DNA of 30,202 nt from a virus. The position numbers and the translations under genes were made by a program. The number at the start of each line of letters is the position of its first letter. Positions within the stretch are counted from its first letter, which is position 1. The stretch spans positions 1-30,202 of IMG/VR virus record IMGVR_UViG_3300017710_000033; one strand, given 5' to 3'. The notes beneath the pieces were generated by a model. It searched no databases. It saw only the letters and a list, made by a program, of their open reading frames with translations, and was not told the DNA's origin. Below are positions 14,378 to 25,800 of this stretch, piece after piece.

Positions 14378-16396
14378 ATGGGTAAAAAATCAGGACCGAA
14401 GGCTCCGCCGCCGCCCCCAGATTACTCGCCGCAACGCGACCAGTATGTTAAGGGTATTGACGCGGCAAGAAACGAGCAGGCTGGCGACTATAATAAAGCG
14501 ATTAACTATTTCAACGAACAGTTGACTGGTTACGGGGGGCAAATTAACACGCTAGGAGATACGCTTGGCGGTCTTGATATTGATTACAATGTAGATGATT
14601 TAGCGGGATACAGTAATCAAATTGATGACATACAGGATTTGCTTGGCAATTTCTTGTCGGGCGATGTTTCAGGTCTGACGGCTTACTCGCCACCTGAAAA
14701 ACTGGCCCCGACGGGCGGAGTTAGTTCTGGGGGAGACCCCAATATGGCGTTCTTGGACAGCCCCAAATATAAAAATATAGCCGCTACCTCAGAACAACTG
14801 AAACGACAGAACACGCCAGACTTGGTTTACGACGCCTTTGGCTTGCCAACTAATCCAAACTTTAATCCCACGGGAACCTCCTATGGGCAAAAAGTAGCTC
14901 TCGCTACACCAACGCTTGCTGGTTTGAATTTCGACCAAGCAAATAAATTTATGCGAGACTTGGCAGAATACGAGGCAATGATTGGCTCACTAGAATCTGG
15001 TCGCCAGTCTGAGCTAGACCGTATTAAGAATTACTTTGGTGATTACGCGGACGAATTTAATAATTATGACATTGATGTCGCGTATGACCCACTGAGTACC
15101 GACTTTGATAAATACATGGCCCAAGTAGAAAAAGCCCAAAATGAACTTGGTGGCTTTGAAAGTAAGCTCGATTTTAGTGATGCTCAAGCTGGCGCTCAAA
15201 CAGAACTCGATGAGCTAATAGGAATTATTGGTGGGCGTCAGGAAGAGAAGGCCGCTGAAGAGGCTCGAATAAAAGGATTTGAAACAAGCCTAGATGATAG
15301 ACTTGGTTCTTTGCGAGGCGATATAGACGCGCTTGGTATAGCCGATGTTGAAGATGTAACGTCATACACTGACCAGCTAAAAGCTCTACAGGACGAAATT
15401 AAAGGTTTTGATTCTGAGTTAGATTTTAATTTTACTGGAGACCAGAATACGACGTTTGAATTAGAGGACGCACTCTCAGACTTGCAAGACAAACGCGCCA
15501 TGGAAAAATCTAGGATTGATTCCTTCCGCGATAAATACGAAGCGCTTCTTGATTCTGGGACTAAGGGCGTCAATCGTATGAATTTGTACGATTTGTTTGC
15601 GCTTGAAGACGCTCAGTCAGATTTGAACAACTTTGTTAAAGACCTATCTGGGTTTGAGTCTGATTTGGATTTTGACTTTTCTGACCTTATTGCAGGGGCA
15701 GACGACCCACAAGCTGTGTTATCTCAACTAATCTCCGACAGGGAAGGTAAACTTGCTAACGAGCAAGCTGATGTCGATAACATCTTGTCGCAAATCGACG
15801 GTGTTTCAGACTTCGATGAGTCCACAATGAACATGCTAAAAAACAATCTTATAGACGAGCTTGGTGATTTGGACCGCTTTACAGGAGGCTTAAATACTAA
15901 CCGTGAGTCTATTGAGGGCGGCTTAGATAGTGTGGATGACTTGCTGGACGCACTCCTTCAAACTCGTGGCGGCATTGAGCAAGAGGCGCTTGAGGCGCTC
16001 CAGGGATACCGAGGGCAGGACTTCAACACGCTAGACGATGTAACGGCGGCTGAGGAGGCACTTAATACCATACTTGGCAAAAGTGAAACGTACAAAGCTA
16101 CACAAGCTCAAGACGAACTTGACCTTATTTCAGAACTACTGGGCGATGAAAGAACGCGGTTGCAGGGAGATGTTGATGCTGTTGCCTCTCGTGAAGAAGC
16201 GGATGCGGCTTCGGTTGAGCCATTGCTGGATGCCTACGGCAACTTGACATTCCCGACTGTTGCAGACGGCGCTCAAGATATTGTTTCCGAAGAGCAGTTG
16301 CGCGCTTACTTAGCTAGCCTAGATGACGAGGACGAATTGGAAAACTTAGCATACAACAGTTCATTTGCTCGCAACTTGTTAGCACAGGGAGTGTAA
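14378..16396 (+). CDS. Probable internal virion (ejection) protein with ~80-residue repeats
   Basis: 672 residues. Very acidic and largely helical. It begins with a Pro-rich motif (KSGPKAPPPPPDYSP), similar in style to the first internal proteins of T7-like and marine podoviruses. From residue ~240 to ~545 it contains four ~80-residue repeat units, each starting with a GFxSxLDF-type motif (units near residues 257, 341, 424 and 500). No catalytic motif or cysteine cluster is visible. The position, first of four large proteins ending in a giant one, suggests a role in the core stack or the ejection channel. The function is inferred from order and composition. Confidence 0.65.
   Translation: MGKKSGPKAPPPPPDYSPQRDQYVKGIDAARNEQAGDYNKAINYFNEQLTGYGGQINTLGDTLGGLDIDYNVDDLAGYSNQIDDIQDLLGNFLSGDVSGLTAYSPPEKLAPTGGVSSGGDPNMAFLDSPKYKNIAATSEQLKRQNTPDLVYDAFGLPTNPNFNPTGTSYGQKVALATPTLAGLNFDQANKFMRDLAEYEAMIGSLESGRQSELDRIKNYFGDYADEFNNYDIDVAYDPLSTDFDKYMAQVEKAQNELGGFESKLDFSDAQAGAQTELDELIGIIGGRQEEKAAEEARIKGFETSLDDRLGSLRGDIDALGIADVEDVTSYTDQLKALQDEIKGFDSELDFNFTGDQNTTFELEDALSDLQDKRAMEKSRIDSFRDKYEALLDSGTKGVNRMNLYDLFALEDAQSDLNNFVKDLSGFESDLDFDFSDLIAGADDPQAVLSQLISDREGKLANEQADVDNILSQIDGVSDFDESTMNMLKNNLIDELGDLDRFTGGLNTNRESIEGGLDSVDDLLDALLQTRGGIEQEALEALQGYRGQDFNTLDDVTAAEEALNTILGKSETYKATQAQDELDLISELLGDERTRLQGDVDAVASREEADAASVEPLLDAYGNLTFPTVADGAQDIVSEEQLRAYLASLDDEDELENLAYNSSFARNLLAQGV
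15130..16000 (+). repeat. Four ~80-residue repeats in the first ejection protein
   Basis: Recurring motifs GGFESKLDF, KGFDSELDF, SGFESDLDF and a diverged RFTGGLNTN are spaced by about 85, 83 and 76 residues, each followed by acidic helices with a DxL..L...R pattern. DNA identity between units is low, so the repeats are old. Confidence 0.65.
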
Positions 16397-16397
16397 C

Positions 16398-17924
16398 ATG
16401 AGTTTTGGTACTGCTTTCAATGTAGCCAGTAACGTCTACGGTATGTTTAGCTCAAGTAAGGCGGCTAAACGTGCCGCGCAGTGGCAAAAGTATAATGCGG
16501 CGTTACAGCGAGACAATCGACAACAACAAAATAACTTAATGAACATTGAGTTCGCCCAGCAAGAAAGAGCGGCGGCTCAAGCAAGAGAACAATATGAACG
16601 TGACATGGGGTTTTTTAATGACCAGATGGACGAGCGGCTCGAAAATAAAAGATACCTTCGTGAGCAAGACCAGCTAGGTGAGCAATTTGCGCAAGACCAA
16701 AATAGAAGAATTTCAAACCAGCAAAGAGCGCTAGAGAGAGCCGCACGCGAAAGACGCATATTTGACTTAGAGCAGATAGCAAATGACAAAGAGATACGCG
16801 AAAACGAACGCAAGTTCGCATTAGAGCAGTTAGAACGTGAGCGCCGAATACGGGCTAAAGAACGCGAAGAAGAGCGTGAGTACATGGACAGCAATCAAGC
16901 AAAGCTGGACAGAGAATTTGAGGCGCGCGAAGAAAGACTAGTTCAAGACCGCGAACAAAAAATGCTTGAGCGTGACCGCGAAGTATCTCTGGCCAATGAT
17001 ATATTGCGTCAGACATCAAATACACGCGACGAGCTTACATCTATTCTTGAGGCTCAGGGAAACATGCAGACCCCTGAGCTTGCTGGAGAGGAAGAGATTG
17101 GCGAGCGCGCAGACGAAAAGTTTCAAGTTCTTAATCAAGAAATTGAACGCGCAGTAGACCAAATGTTGTCTAAAACAGAGTCAGACCTTATAAGGCGTGG
17201 CGTTGGAACTGATGGCGCTGACTCAAATGCTAGACGTGCTGAGGTTCTAGCTCGAATAGCCCCCGCTGTGCAGAAAGCTGGGCAGTCTGCTTACTCAGAT
17301 GCTCTAGCAGAAGTCACTGGTGAAAATAAAATAAAGACAGACAGGTTTGCTTTACTTAGACAAGCACTTCAAGACAAGCTCTCTAATACTCAAATGGCTG
17401 GCACAACAGGATTGAACTTTGATGCAAATGCTAGACGTACCACGAGCGGTGTTTACGATAAAGCCACAGGTTCAGCAGTAAACAATTACTTGCTAAGGGG
17501 GCCAACCAAATCAAACACAGGTGTTACTGGGCCGCTATCTATAGACAGCCTAGCTAAAATTTATGGCAACCCAAATAGTGGCGTTGCTGATATGCTCAGT
17601 ATGAGTAACCCCTACGGAAATCGAACACAGTACAACGCCCTGGGTAGCTTGAATATGCCAGGCTCTCCTAATTTATCTATGGACTTAACTAATATTCAGT
17701 CAATGCTGGAAGACCAGTTAGCTTCAGCAAACAAAGGCTATGCCGACGCTACGGCGGCGGGTTCCAAAGCGGGCCAACTCGGTGGACAGTTCATGCAAAA
17801 TGCAATTTCTGGAGCTGGTAGTTTCTTAGATAACAGGTACGGACCCACATATAATAGAGACGGTTCACTAAACGAACCAGCAGTTGGGCCTTACAAATTC
17901 TTCTTTGGTGACGGGAAAGCTTAA
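16398..17924 (+). CDS. Probable internal virion protein with a long charged helix
   Basis: 508 residues; the stop of the previous gene lies 1 nt upstream. Residues 1-20 are mildly hydrophobic (FGTAFNVASNVYGMFSS). Residues ~45-230 form one long Glu/Arg/Gln-rich helix with few breaks (ERRIRAKEREEEREYMDS). Residues ~230-320 look helical with an acidic first part; the rest is Gly/Asn/Ser-rich. Podovirus second core proteins (for example T7 gp14/gp15) are helical, and a long charged helix would suit a channel or coiled-coil stalk, but no motif proves it. The gene lies between two other large virion proteins in an unbroken run. Confidence 0.65.
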   Translation: MSFGTAFNVASNVYGMFSSSKAAKRAAQWQKYNAALQRDNRQQQNNLMNIEFAQQERAAAQAREQYERDMGFFNDQMDERLENKRYLREQDQLGEQFAQDQNRRISNQQRALERAARERRIFDLEQIANDKEIRENERKFALEQLERERRIRAKEREEEREYMDSNQAKLDREFEAREERLVQDREQKMLERDREVSLANDILRQTSNTRDELTSILEAQGNMQTPELAGEEEIGERADEKFQVLNQEIERAVDQMLSKTESDLIRRGVGTDGADSNARRAEVLARIAPAVQKAGQSAYSDALAEVTGENKIKTDRFALLRQALQDKLSNTQMAGTTGLNFDANARRTTSGVYDKATGSAVNNYLLRGPTKSNTGVTGPLSIDSLAKIYGNPNSGVADMLSMSNPYGNRTQYNALGSLNMPGSPNLSMDLTNIQSMLEDQLASANKGYADATAAGSKAGQLGGQFMQNAISGAGSFLDNRYGPTYNRDGSLNEPAVGPYKFFFGDGKA

Positions 17925-19772
17925 ATGTTTGGAATGTTTTCAATTGATGCCGCTGAGGGCATGCTTAATCAAAAGAATCAAAATGATACGCGGCGCGTTG
18001 AAATTGCGAAGGCTTTCGAGCAGTACCGCAGAGACAACCCGTATGCGACTGCGCTAGACCTACAGAACTTCACGGACTCCTTGGTAGGAAGCGACTTTTA
18101 CCTGCGGCCTGGAAATGCCACTGGACAAGCTCTACAAAACATTGCGGACACTAACGAAGAGAACCGCCTTATCGCGGATAGGAAGAAGAAATTAGAGGCG
18201 TTGAACCAAGAGCAAGGGTTTGTACAGCAAGTTGATGACTTCTTCGTAAATAGATTTAAGGCTAGTGGCGACAGCGAAGGCGCGCTCCGAGAAACACAAG
18301 AGTTATTCGGCTCAAATCTGCCTGGCGACCCATCTATGGATTCTCAAATTAAGAAAGTTTTAGACAGTCTTTCAAAAAGAGCAGACTCTTTAGCCAACAA
18401 TACTGTTTATCAACTACTTGGTGAAAATCAAGAAATGATAAAAAATTTTGTAGAACAAGGAATGGACCAATCGACCTTGCAGAAATCACTACCCGCAGGC
18501 CTACAAGGACAAACGGCGAACAGTTTGTTGGATGGTCAGATTCGAGGGTATGACAGGGGTATAAGAGACAGGGTGTTCGGAGAAGCGGCTAACTATCTAA
18601 AAGACGACAAATTGAGAGGCGCTGTCGGCATGAACGATTTATCTCTTGTTAGAGAAAAAGTAGGCCCAGACTTTTATGACCGATACAATAAAGACGGGGA
18701 ACTTGATGAATATCTTATCACTATGTCTAACGCCATGGTTCAAGATACTTGGAATAAAGAGCAAGGCGCGGCGTTTAAGGATGCTTTAGAATACGGTGAT
18801 TCAAGCACGTCACAAAGGCTTGAGGCTCAAACGATGGCGTTTGCACATTTTGCGGGTGGCGACAGCCCTAAAGATATAGCGATTCAGGGCGCGTTAGGAA
18901 CTTTACAGGCAGGTTATGTTTTGGACCCAACGTCTATCCGCATAGTCCAAGGTATTCTTGAAAGAACAACTGCCAACAACTCAGAAGATATCCTGGCTGA
19001 AATAGACGCCGCCCTTCCGCCAGGTAGTAAAGTTCCTGTGTCTCAGTTCAAACAAAACCAGCAAAACTCGTATCTATCTCTGCGAGGTTTGGGTGGCGGA
19101 AGTCCTCAAACTTTCCCTGACTACGTAAGAATGAACCTCGGAGAAAATGGAGCAATAACAAAACAAACTGATAGCAATATTGATGCGACAACCCCTTTGC
19201 AAATTCAAACCACGGCAGAGCTTTACGGTGGCACTAATGCGTTTGGATTACCGACTGCGGATGCCTATGCTCAACATGTTCGTGATATAAGCGTTGCTAT
19301 CAGGGACCAACAAATGGCATTTCAAGAGTTAGAAGGGGTTAGAAGAAACATCTCTAATCAATCAAAATTCTTAGCAACTGTGAAGGGGCAAGATGGCGAC
19401 CCTGGAAACCAACGGGAGTTAGAGGCGAAAGCGAGCCGAGAACTTGACGCCATGCAACAGAATATTAAAGCTAACATAGAAAACCTTGGGAGTAGGCAAG
19501 ACGAACTCCGTGCATTTCAGGCAAGGGTTAGTCAGAGAAACCGTCGGTTTAACGACAAATTTAAAGATTTTGACGGAAACGAAATTAAAGAAGCGGCTAA
19601 AGCTATGCAAAAGTATATGGACCGCACTGGGAAGACCGACAAACAAAATATTGCTAGGCAATATGCCGCCGCACTCGGCGTCGTAGGCGGCGTGATGGTT
19701 AAAGGCAGAAACCGAAACTTTAGTCGTGACCAATTACAATTGGCTGAAGCCATTTTACGCGCGTTGCCATAA
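17925..19772 (+). CDS. Probable internal virion protein
   Basis: 615 residues; the start codon directly follows the preceding stop. Mostly helical, with no recognised enzyme motif, no signal peptide and no clear transmembrane segment. Visible features: an N-terminal FEQYRRDNPYATALDLQNF helix, repeated Gln- and Asn-rich linkers, and a C-terminal basic region (KQNIARQYAAALGVV, MVKGRNRNFSRDQL). Composition and position match the middle core proteins of podovirus ejection machines. Function inferred only. Confidence 0.6.
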   Translation: MFGMFSIDAAEGMLNQKNQNDTRRVEIAKAFEQYRRDNPYATALDLQNFTDSLVGSDFYLRPGNATGQALQNIADTNEENRLIADRKKKLEALNQEQGFVQQVDDFFVNRFKASGDSEGALRETQELFGSNLPGDPSMDSQIKKVLDSLSKRADSLANNTVYQLLGENQEMIKNFVEQGMDQSTLQKSLPAGLQGQTANSLLDGQIRGYDRGIRDRVFGEAANYLKDDKLRGAVGMNDLSLVREKVGPDFYDRYNKDGELDEYLITMSNAMVQDTWNKEQGAAFKDALEYGDSSTSQRLEAQTMAFAHFAGGDSPKDIAIQGALGTLQAGYVLDPTSIRIVQGILERTTANNSEDILAEIDAALPPGSKVPVSQFKQNQQNSYLSLRGLGGGSPQTFPDYVRMNLGENGAITKQTDSNIDATTPLQIQTTAELYGGTNAFGLPTADAYAQHVRDISVAIRDQQMAFQELEGVRRNISNQSKFLATVKGQDGDPGNQRELEAKASRELDAMQQNIKANIENLGSRQDELRAFQARVSQRNRRFNDKFKDFDGNEIKEAAKAMQKYMDRTGKTDKQNIARQYAAALGVVGGVMVKGRNRNFSRDQLQLAEAILRALP

Positions 19773-19774
19773 CA

Positions 19775-19784
19775 AGGACGACAG
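19775..19784 (+). promoter_or_regulatory. AGGACGACAG motif, copy 2
   Basis: Exact second copy of the 10-mer at 5920-5929, again just after a stop codon (2 nt). It lies at the start of the only sizeable gap (71 nt) in the ejection gene run, before the giant gene. Candidate phage regulatory element; support is statistical only. Confidence 0.25.
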
Positions 19785-19843
19785 CCCGCCTCTATTCTTC
19801 TACATTTGTGTGAAATACCCACCAATGGAAACTGGAGAACCTA

Positions 19844-22800
19844 GTGGCACAAGATGATTTCCCCACCCGACGTGTAGGCTTTGAACAAAATCTTACAGGC
19901 TTTGACAACCCCGTAAATCCAAATGGAGTTTTAAGCTCCTCTTCAGGGCTAGACGCTCTGCAAGACCCACAGTTTATTTCTGAACTGATGGAGTATTACG
20001 GCAAGCAAGGAGACGTCGCAGACCCATCAAACATCGAAGAACTACTCGACCAATTCTACGAAGACCAGACGTGGAAAGGTATGAACGCGGGTTCAGCGGT
20101 TCTTGATATTATGGAAACAAGGGGGCAGGACGAGCGTCAAGTTCAACTTAAAGGGCGTATGAAGCAAGTTTTTGACAGCTTGCCAGACGCTTTTGACAAG
20201 GGTGGTCGTGGGTTTGGCGGGTTCGCGCAAAATGCGGCCGCGGCAATTCTTGACCCAGTTAATATCGTTGGCTTTGGTTCTGGTGCTTTAGCGGCTAAAG
20301 CCGCCGCACGAGCCGCAACCAATGTCACACAAAAACAAATGCTTGGAAGAGCGGCAAAAACTGGTGCTATTGCAGAAGGTGTTGTCGGTGTTGGTGTTGG
20401 TGGGGTTCAAGATACTCTACAACAAAACAGAGACCTAGCGACAGGCATCCAGGATGAGTTTGATACTACGCGCGCCATTGGCGCGGCAGCGGCGGAAGGC
20501 CTTTTAGGGGTTGGCCTCGGCGGGTTGTTTGGTCTTGCGGGTGGTGCGGCCGCTGTGCAAGCTCGCGCTGGTGCTGGCGCGTCTAAAACAGATAAAGTTG
20601 CCAGCGCTGTATTGGCTCCTGCTCGTGTTGCGGGACGCTTTTTAGACAAAGCTGTTTACGGCCCATTTGGAAAGCAGTTTACTCTACAAGCTGAAAACGC
20701 ACGTCTAAACGAGTTAGGTTTTACTGATGCTCAAATTGCACAGTTAGTTGATGAGGCACAAAAAAAAGGTCAAAACGCAAAAGCAGAAATAGCGACTATT
20801 TTAAGAAACAGCATACAAGCAGACGACTATATGGTGCGCACTCAGGAAGGTAATGCTGAGGATATAGAGCTACCCTCCCAAGAAGAGATTGACGCTATTG
20901 GAGAGGACGTTGTAGAAGACTCTCGATTCCCAGGTTTACAGCAAGAGCTAGCTGAATCAGAGGCGGACCTTGCAAAGCGACAAGTTGAATTACAACAGGA
21001 TTTAAATGAGGCGCGCCAAAAGGGTGACACAGAAAACGAAGCACAAATAATAAAAGAACTCACCACTGTCGCCTCGATGGAGGGGCTTGCCACTAGAATT
21101 TCTAATTACCAAGATGAAATTGCCGCAGACTTAGTAAGTCCGAACGCCGCTACAATAGCCGCGGCCCAAAAGCGTATCGGTGACTTACGTACACTTATAG
21201 CTGATTATAAAAACTTCACTCGCAATGGCGATGCTGTTACAGCCCAAGCAGTAAAAGAAAGCGAACAAGTAGTAGTAGCTGGTGGCCCCGCCCCAGCAAG
21301 TCAAGCGCCAGCGCCCACTCCTACAGCAACACAAGCTGTAGAAACTCCTGCCGAAGCGCCCGTCACTGAAGCCGCGCCAGTAGAAGCTCCTTCGCCCGTG
21401 GAAACAAGTGCAGAGTTACCTCAAAGCATGTTCTCTACCTCTGCCGTAAGAGGTATGGCGCAAAACGCTGGTTTAACAGAAGCAGACTTTGAGGGTGTTA
21501 CTCCAACTACAAAATCAGGTAAAAAATACAACGTCAAAGATGTTAAGAAAATCATAGCGTCTAAGGCAGGGCAGACACCAGAGCCAGCTACGTCTCAGCC
21601 TGTTACTGCGCCTGAAGCTGTGACGCCTGAGCCAGTCACACCTGAGCCTGATGTAGAAGCGGCTTCCGTAGACTCTTCTCCGATTGAATACATAATGATG
21701 CAAGACGGGGAATTTTTGCTTCCTGGCTATAGGGAAAAAACGTCAGGCAGAATAATTGTGCGAGACCCAAAAGATGGGGCGGCTATTTCCTTGCCGCAAG
21801 AATCCGCGGGACCAATTACTCCGCTAACAACTGGCACTCTGAGATACCGTAGCAATGAACAGAAAACTGCTATTCAAAATGTTCTATCTCAAATTGGAAA
21901 AACAGAAGAGGATATAGTTGAGGCCGTTGCTCAAGGCAGAATACCTGTATCAAAAGACGGCACAATAAAACAAATCAAACGCCCGAATATTATTCAGGTT
22001 CTTACAGCATTTGACGACGTGGGCGTGGACCCTGTTGACTTGGCGTACCAAAAGCGCGCAGAGCGTGTTTTAACAAAAATTGATAAAGATTTGGGTGGGG
22101 TGTTTGCAAGAATAGTACAGTTAAGACCAGATAAAGCAAGGGAGATAATTTTAAAAGAAGACCCTGAGCAGGGGGACCGTATATTCAATGAGTTGGTAGA
22201 TTCTCTGGATGATGGCGGAATTACGAACGAAAGAAACAGCATAGAAAATGTTGATGGTCAGCCAGAATTTACTGTTACAGAACAGAAAAAAGTAAAACAA
22301 CTTACTAAGAATATGATTGCGCTTGGTTTACCTGAAGAAACAGCCGAGCTTGCCGCAACCATGAAAGTCGTGCAAATGCGCGGCTCTGAAATTCAAAAAA
22401 GCAGTGGCGACCTAGAAGGCCCGCTTGCTAATCCGCCTATTGAAACAACAGCAGGTAGAACAACTTTTAATAAGATACAAAGTTTTTTGAAAAGCGGCGA
22501 GTTTATTGGCCGCGCACCCTCTGTTCCTGAAGGTTTGGACCCAGATACAAAAATTATTTATGGGTATGATAACGCGGTTGTTGAGGCTAATAAGTTAATC
22601 GAAGAAGAATACGAAGTTAGATTTGAAAGAGCCGCCCCCACGGAAGAAAATCCGAACGCTGTGGAAGAAGTTGTGCAAACGCGAACGCGTAGAGTGCCAA
22701 ACACAGGTGTCGTTCGTTACGTCTCAACAGGTGGCGAGTACCTTGCTGATGGCCAAGGAAGCTTGTTACCCAGGGCAGACGGCAAGAAAAATATTATTAA

Positions 22801-25800
22801 ACCAGAAGCCGCCACAAGAGGTCAGAGTTATTGGCACGACCCTATAACCAACAAGGCGTGGAAAAACGAAGCCAACATGCGGGTGGCTCGTGGCGAAGGC
22901 CCGAACCAAACACACTACGCATCAACAGACGTACCTGTAGATACAGACAAAGACATACTTGATAGAGCGTTTGAGAGATTTGAGCTTGACGGCGACATGG
23001 CGGCACTCGGTGAGGCTGTCAAAAATACTGGCAAAAACAGTCTTGTTCCTATTACTAGCGAAGTCCCTGATGTTCCCGTCCTAAGCACAAATGGAAAGCG
23101 CATAGCGCTACGCAACAAAGAAACAGGAAATATACGTGTTATTGGTCAGAACCAAATAGACGACGGGAAGGGACTCGAAGCACTTCTTGGGAAAGCAGAC
23201 ATTGAAGACTTTGATATTGGACACACCAAGGGTGCGCGTAACTCTAAAACGGCTACAGAAGAATTTGAAGTCTGGTCTCCTGATGGAGCCAAGAGAGCAT
23301 ATTTAACTGCCCAGCAAGCATCTCAACAAGTAGTTGATTTAACACCCCTTAAGTTTGTGCAGGAATTGGATGGCCTAAAAGAATTAGTAGAAGATATGCC
23401 TATGCCTAGTGACAGGCGCGTATCAATTTCTACTACCATTAGTCGTCTTGCTGAACGCGCGGGCGAAGTAGACAAACTTACATTTGTGTCGGCTATAAAT
23501 TCAATAGAAAACGATATTGGTTGGCCGCGTCTAGGTCAGGGAGATTTAAAAAGAAGCTACGCAGAAATTTTTACAGCCCTGCACAACTTTAGAAAATCTA
23601 TTGTACCTGACGACATAAGGTTTCCTGGCGAAACTATTGGCGAGTCTCAAAGACAGCTTAAGGGAATACTTAGAACTATGTCAGGGAAAGAGACCGCAGA
23701 GATTACCTCTGTGCTACGCACCCTGTCTGAGCAAGCGGACGATTTAGCTCCCGCCTTCAAAGAGGGCGATGGAAATTATTACATTGATTTTTCAATAGAT
23801 GGTGATGATAAGTCTAGGTTGAGCCGTTTAAATCACGTCGCATTGTCTAAAAAAGAAAATGTAAGTAATCCCAAAATAAGGACTGTTTTACATGAGCTTG
23901 GTCATTGGGCTTATCATAATGTATTAACACCTGAAGATAAGTTGGAATTTTGGAAAACTGCTCAAGGTTATATAGACGCAGACACTGGTTTAGTAGACGA
24001 GCCTAAGTTGGCTAGAAGCCTATACAACTTGGAAGAAAACCCAATACACTCAGAAATGTTAAACCACCCTGGGGGCGTGGTTAGAGTCGGAGACAAAAAA
24101 TTTAGCTCGAACCACCACCTAAGTCCGCAAGAATGGTTTGCTACACAGTTTTCTAATTGGGCTATGAACGAAAGACTAGCTCCAGAGTTTAGGGAAGAAA
24201 GCTACTGGAATAAAAACCCAATTATGAGAGATGTATCCAGATACGTTAAGTCTATCGTGGATTTCTTTTTGCACAGAAAGGGTGTGGACCCAGACTTGGT
24301 TCCGATATTCAGCAAAATTATTCCTGATAATTTGCAAGCCGCGGCATTGGCCGACGGCGTTATGACACCCACGTCTAAAGCAGGCAAGGATGTGCATAGA
24401 ACAATGATTGATTTGACTATGTACCGAGATGACCTGCAAGAAGCAATAGATAGTGGCAACGACGAGGGTATTGTCTTTCATGCCCAAATGTTGGCCAACA
24501 GGCTTTATGGTATTGCGGCCCCAGAATATAAACGCAGAGGCCCAGTTGGTGAAAAAGGCAAACCGTTTATGCTTTTTGGTCAAACTCACAAACTGTCCCA
24601 GACTTTATACGGCAAAATATACGACGCTCTTGGCGAAGATGTTTCTACATTAAGTGTTAGCGAAGTTGAAAATCTTGGTTTTAGCTATGACGCAGTATCG
24701 CGGGACATGATTGCTGACGCAGATAGAATTAGACAAATTTTTTACGGCCAAGACGAAGGCTCTAAGTTTGATGTCAATGAACTTATGGGCATCATTATTA
24801 ATGATGGACGTAAGGCTTTTAACAAACTGTCTGATGAACCTGTAAAAATGAAGGGTGGTTATCCAGGCATTGAGTTTGCGCCTAAGTCACCACTCAAAGG
24901 GTACGCCAAATATTCTAAAATGTTGCGCGACGGAACACGTAAGAAAAAACGTATTCAAGAAAAGCGAACCAAAGAAACTCGTCAAAACGCAGACGCCGCT
25001 AGGCTGAATAAATCTCCCACAGTTGCACAAATAGACGATGGCCAGGCGGTCAGTTACAGGCTAGCAACGGCGACACAACTTTCTGACGAGCTAGGTAAGT
25101 ACGGCGAAACAGATTACGGTAAAATGGTTGCGCGTCAAATGAAAGAAAACGAGCGCACCGCTCCACTTTCCAACGAAGTAGAGCCTCAGCAAATAGACGA
25201 CCAGTACACGCTTGACGCTATTAGCAAGGAGATTGAAGAAACTCAAGGGATTTCGACTACAAATGTAAGCCCTGGCGCGCGGCCAGGCATTAACTTAGCG
25301 CAAGAAAAACTTAGCCACCGAGACGTCGATAGAACTAATATTATGCGGACAGTATTTTACCGCATGGCAAACATAGTGGGAACAGCACGACCCAACCGTC
25401 GCATGCACCTAGCAATGATGGGCGTTAGCGATGTCAACGAAGTTGCCAGAAGAATAAATACGTCTGACCCCCAAAACCAATTACCTGGCTCGCCTCCTGC
25501 CAATTATCTTAATGAACAAATTGAAACAGATGGGCCAGAATTTAAAGAGCTTAGAGATAAAATTCGCAGTTTATCTACAAACCTTTCTCCTAAATCAGAA
25601 AAAGCGACAGGTCAAAAAAACGCAAAGCTCGTCGTTGAAGATGTTATCAGGGCGATTGTTATTATGGACCCGCGCCAAAAACTTCACCAAGAGATATGGA
25701 GAAAAACATTTGGTCCTAAAAACCAAGGCGGACAAGGGTTAGAAGTTACTCAGGCAAACTGGGACAAGGCGCTAAATGATTTAGTCAAAAAAGTCTCTGG

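Noticed and set aside
23790-23820. SIDGDD as a polymerase DxDGD motif
   Set aside because: It lies just before HELGH and in a strand typical of zincin domains, and lacks other polymerase motifs.
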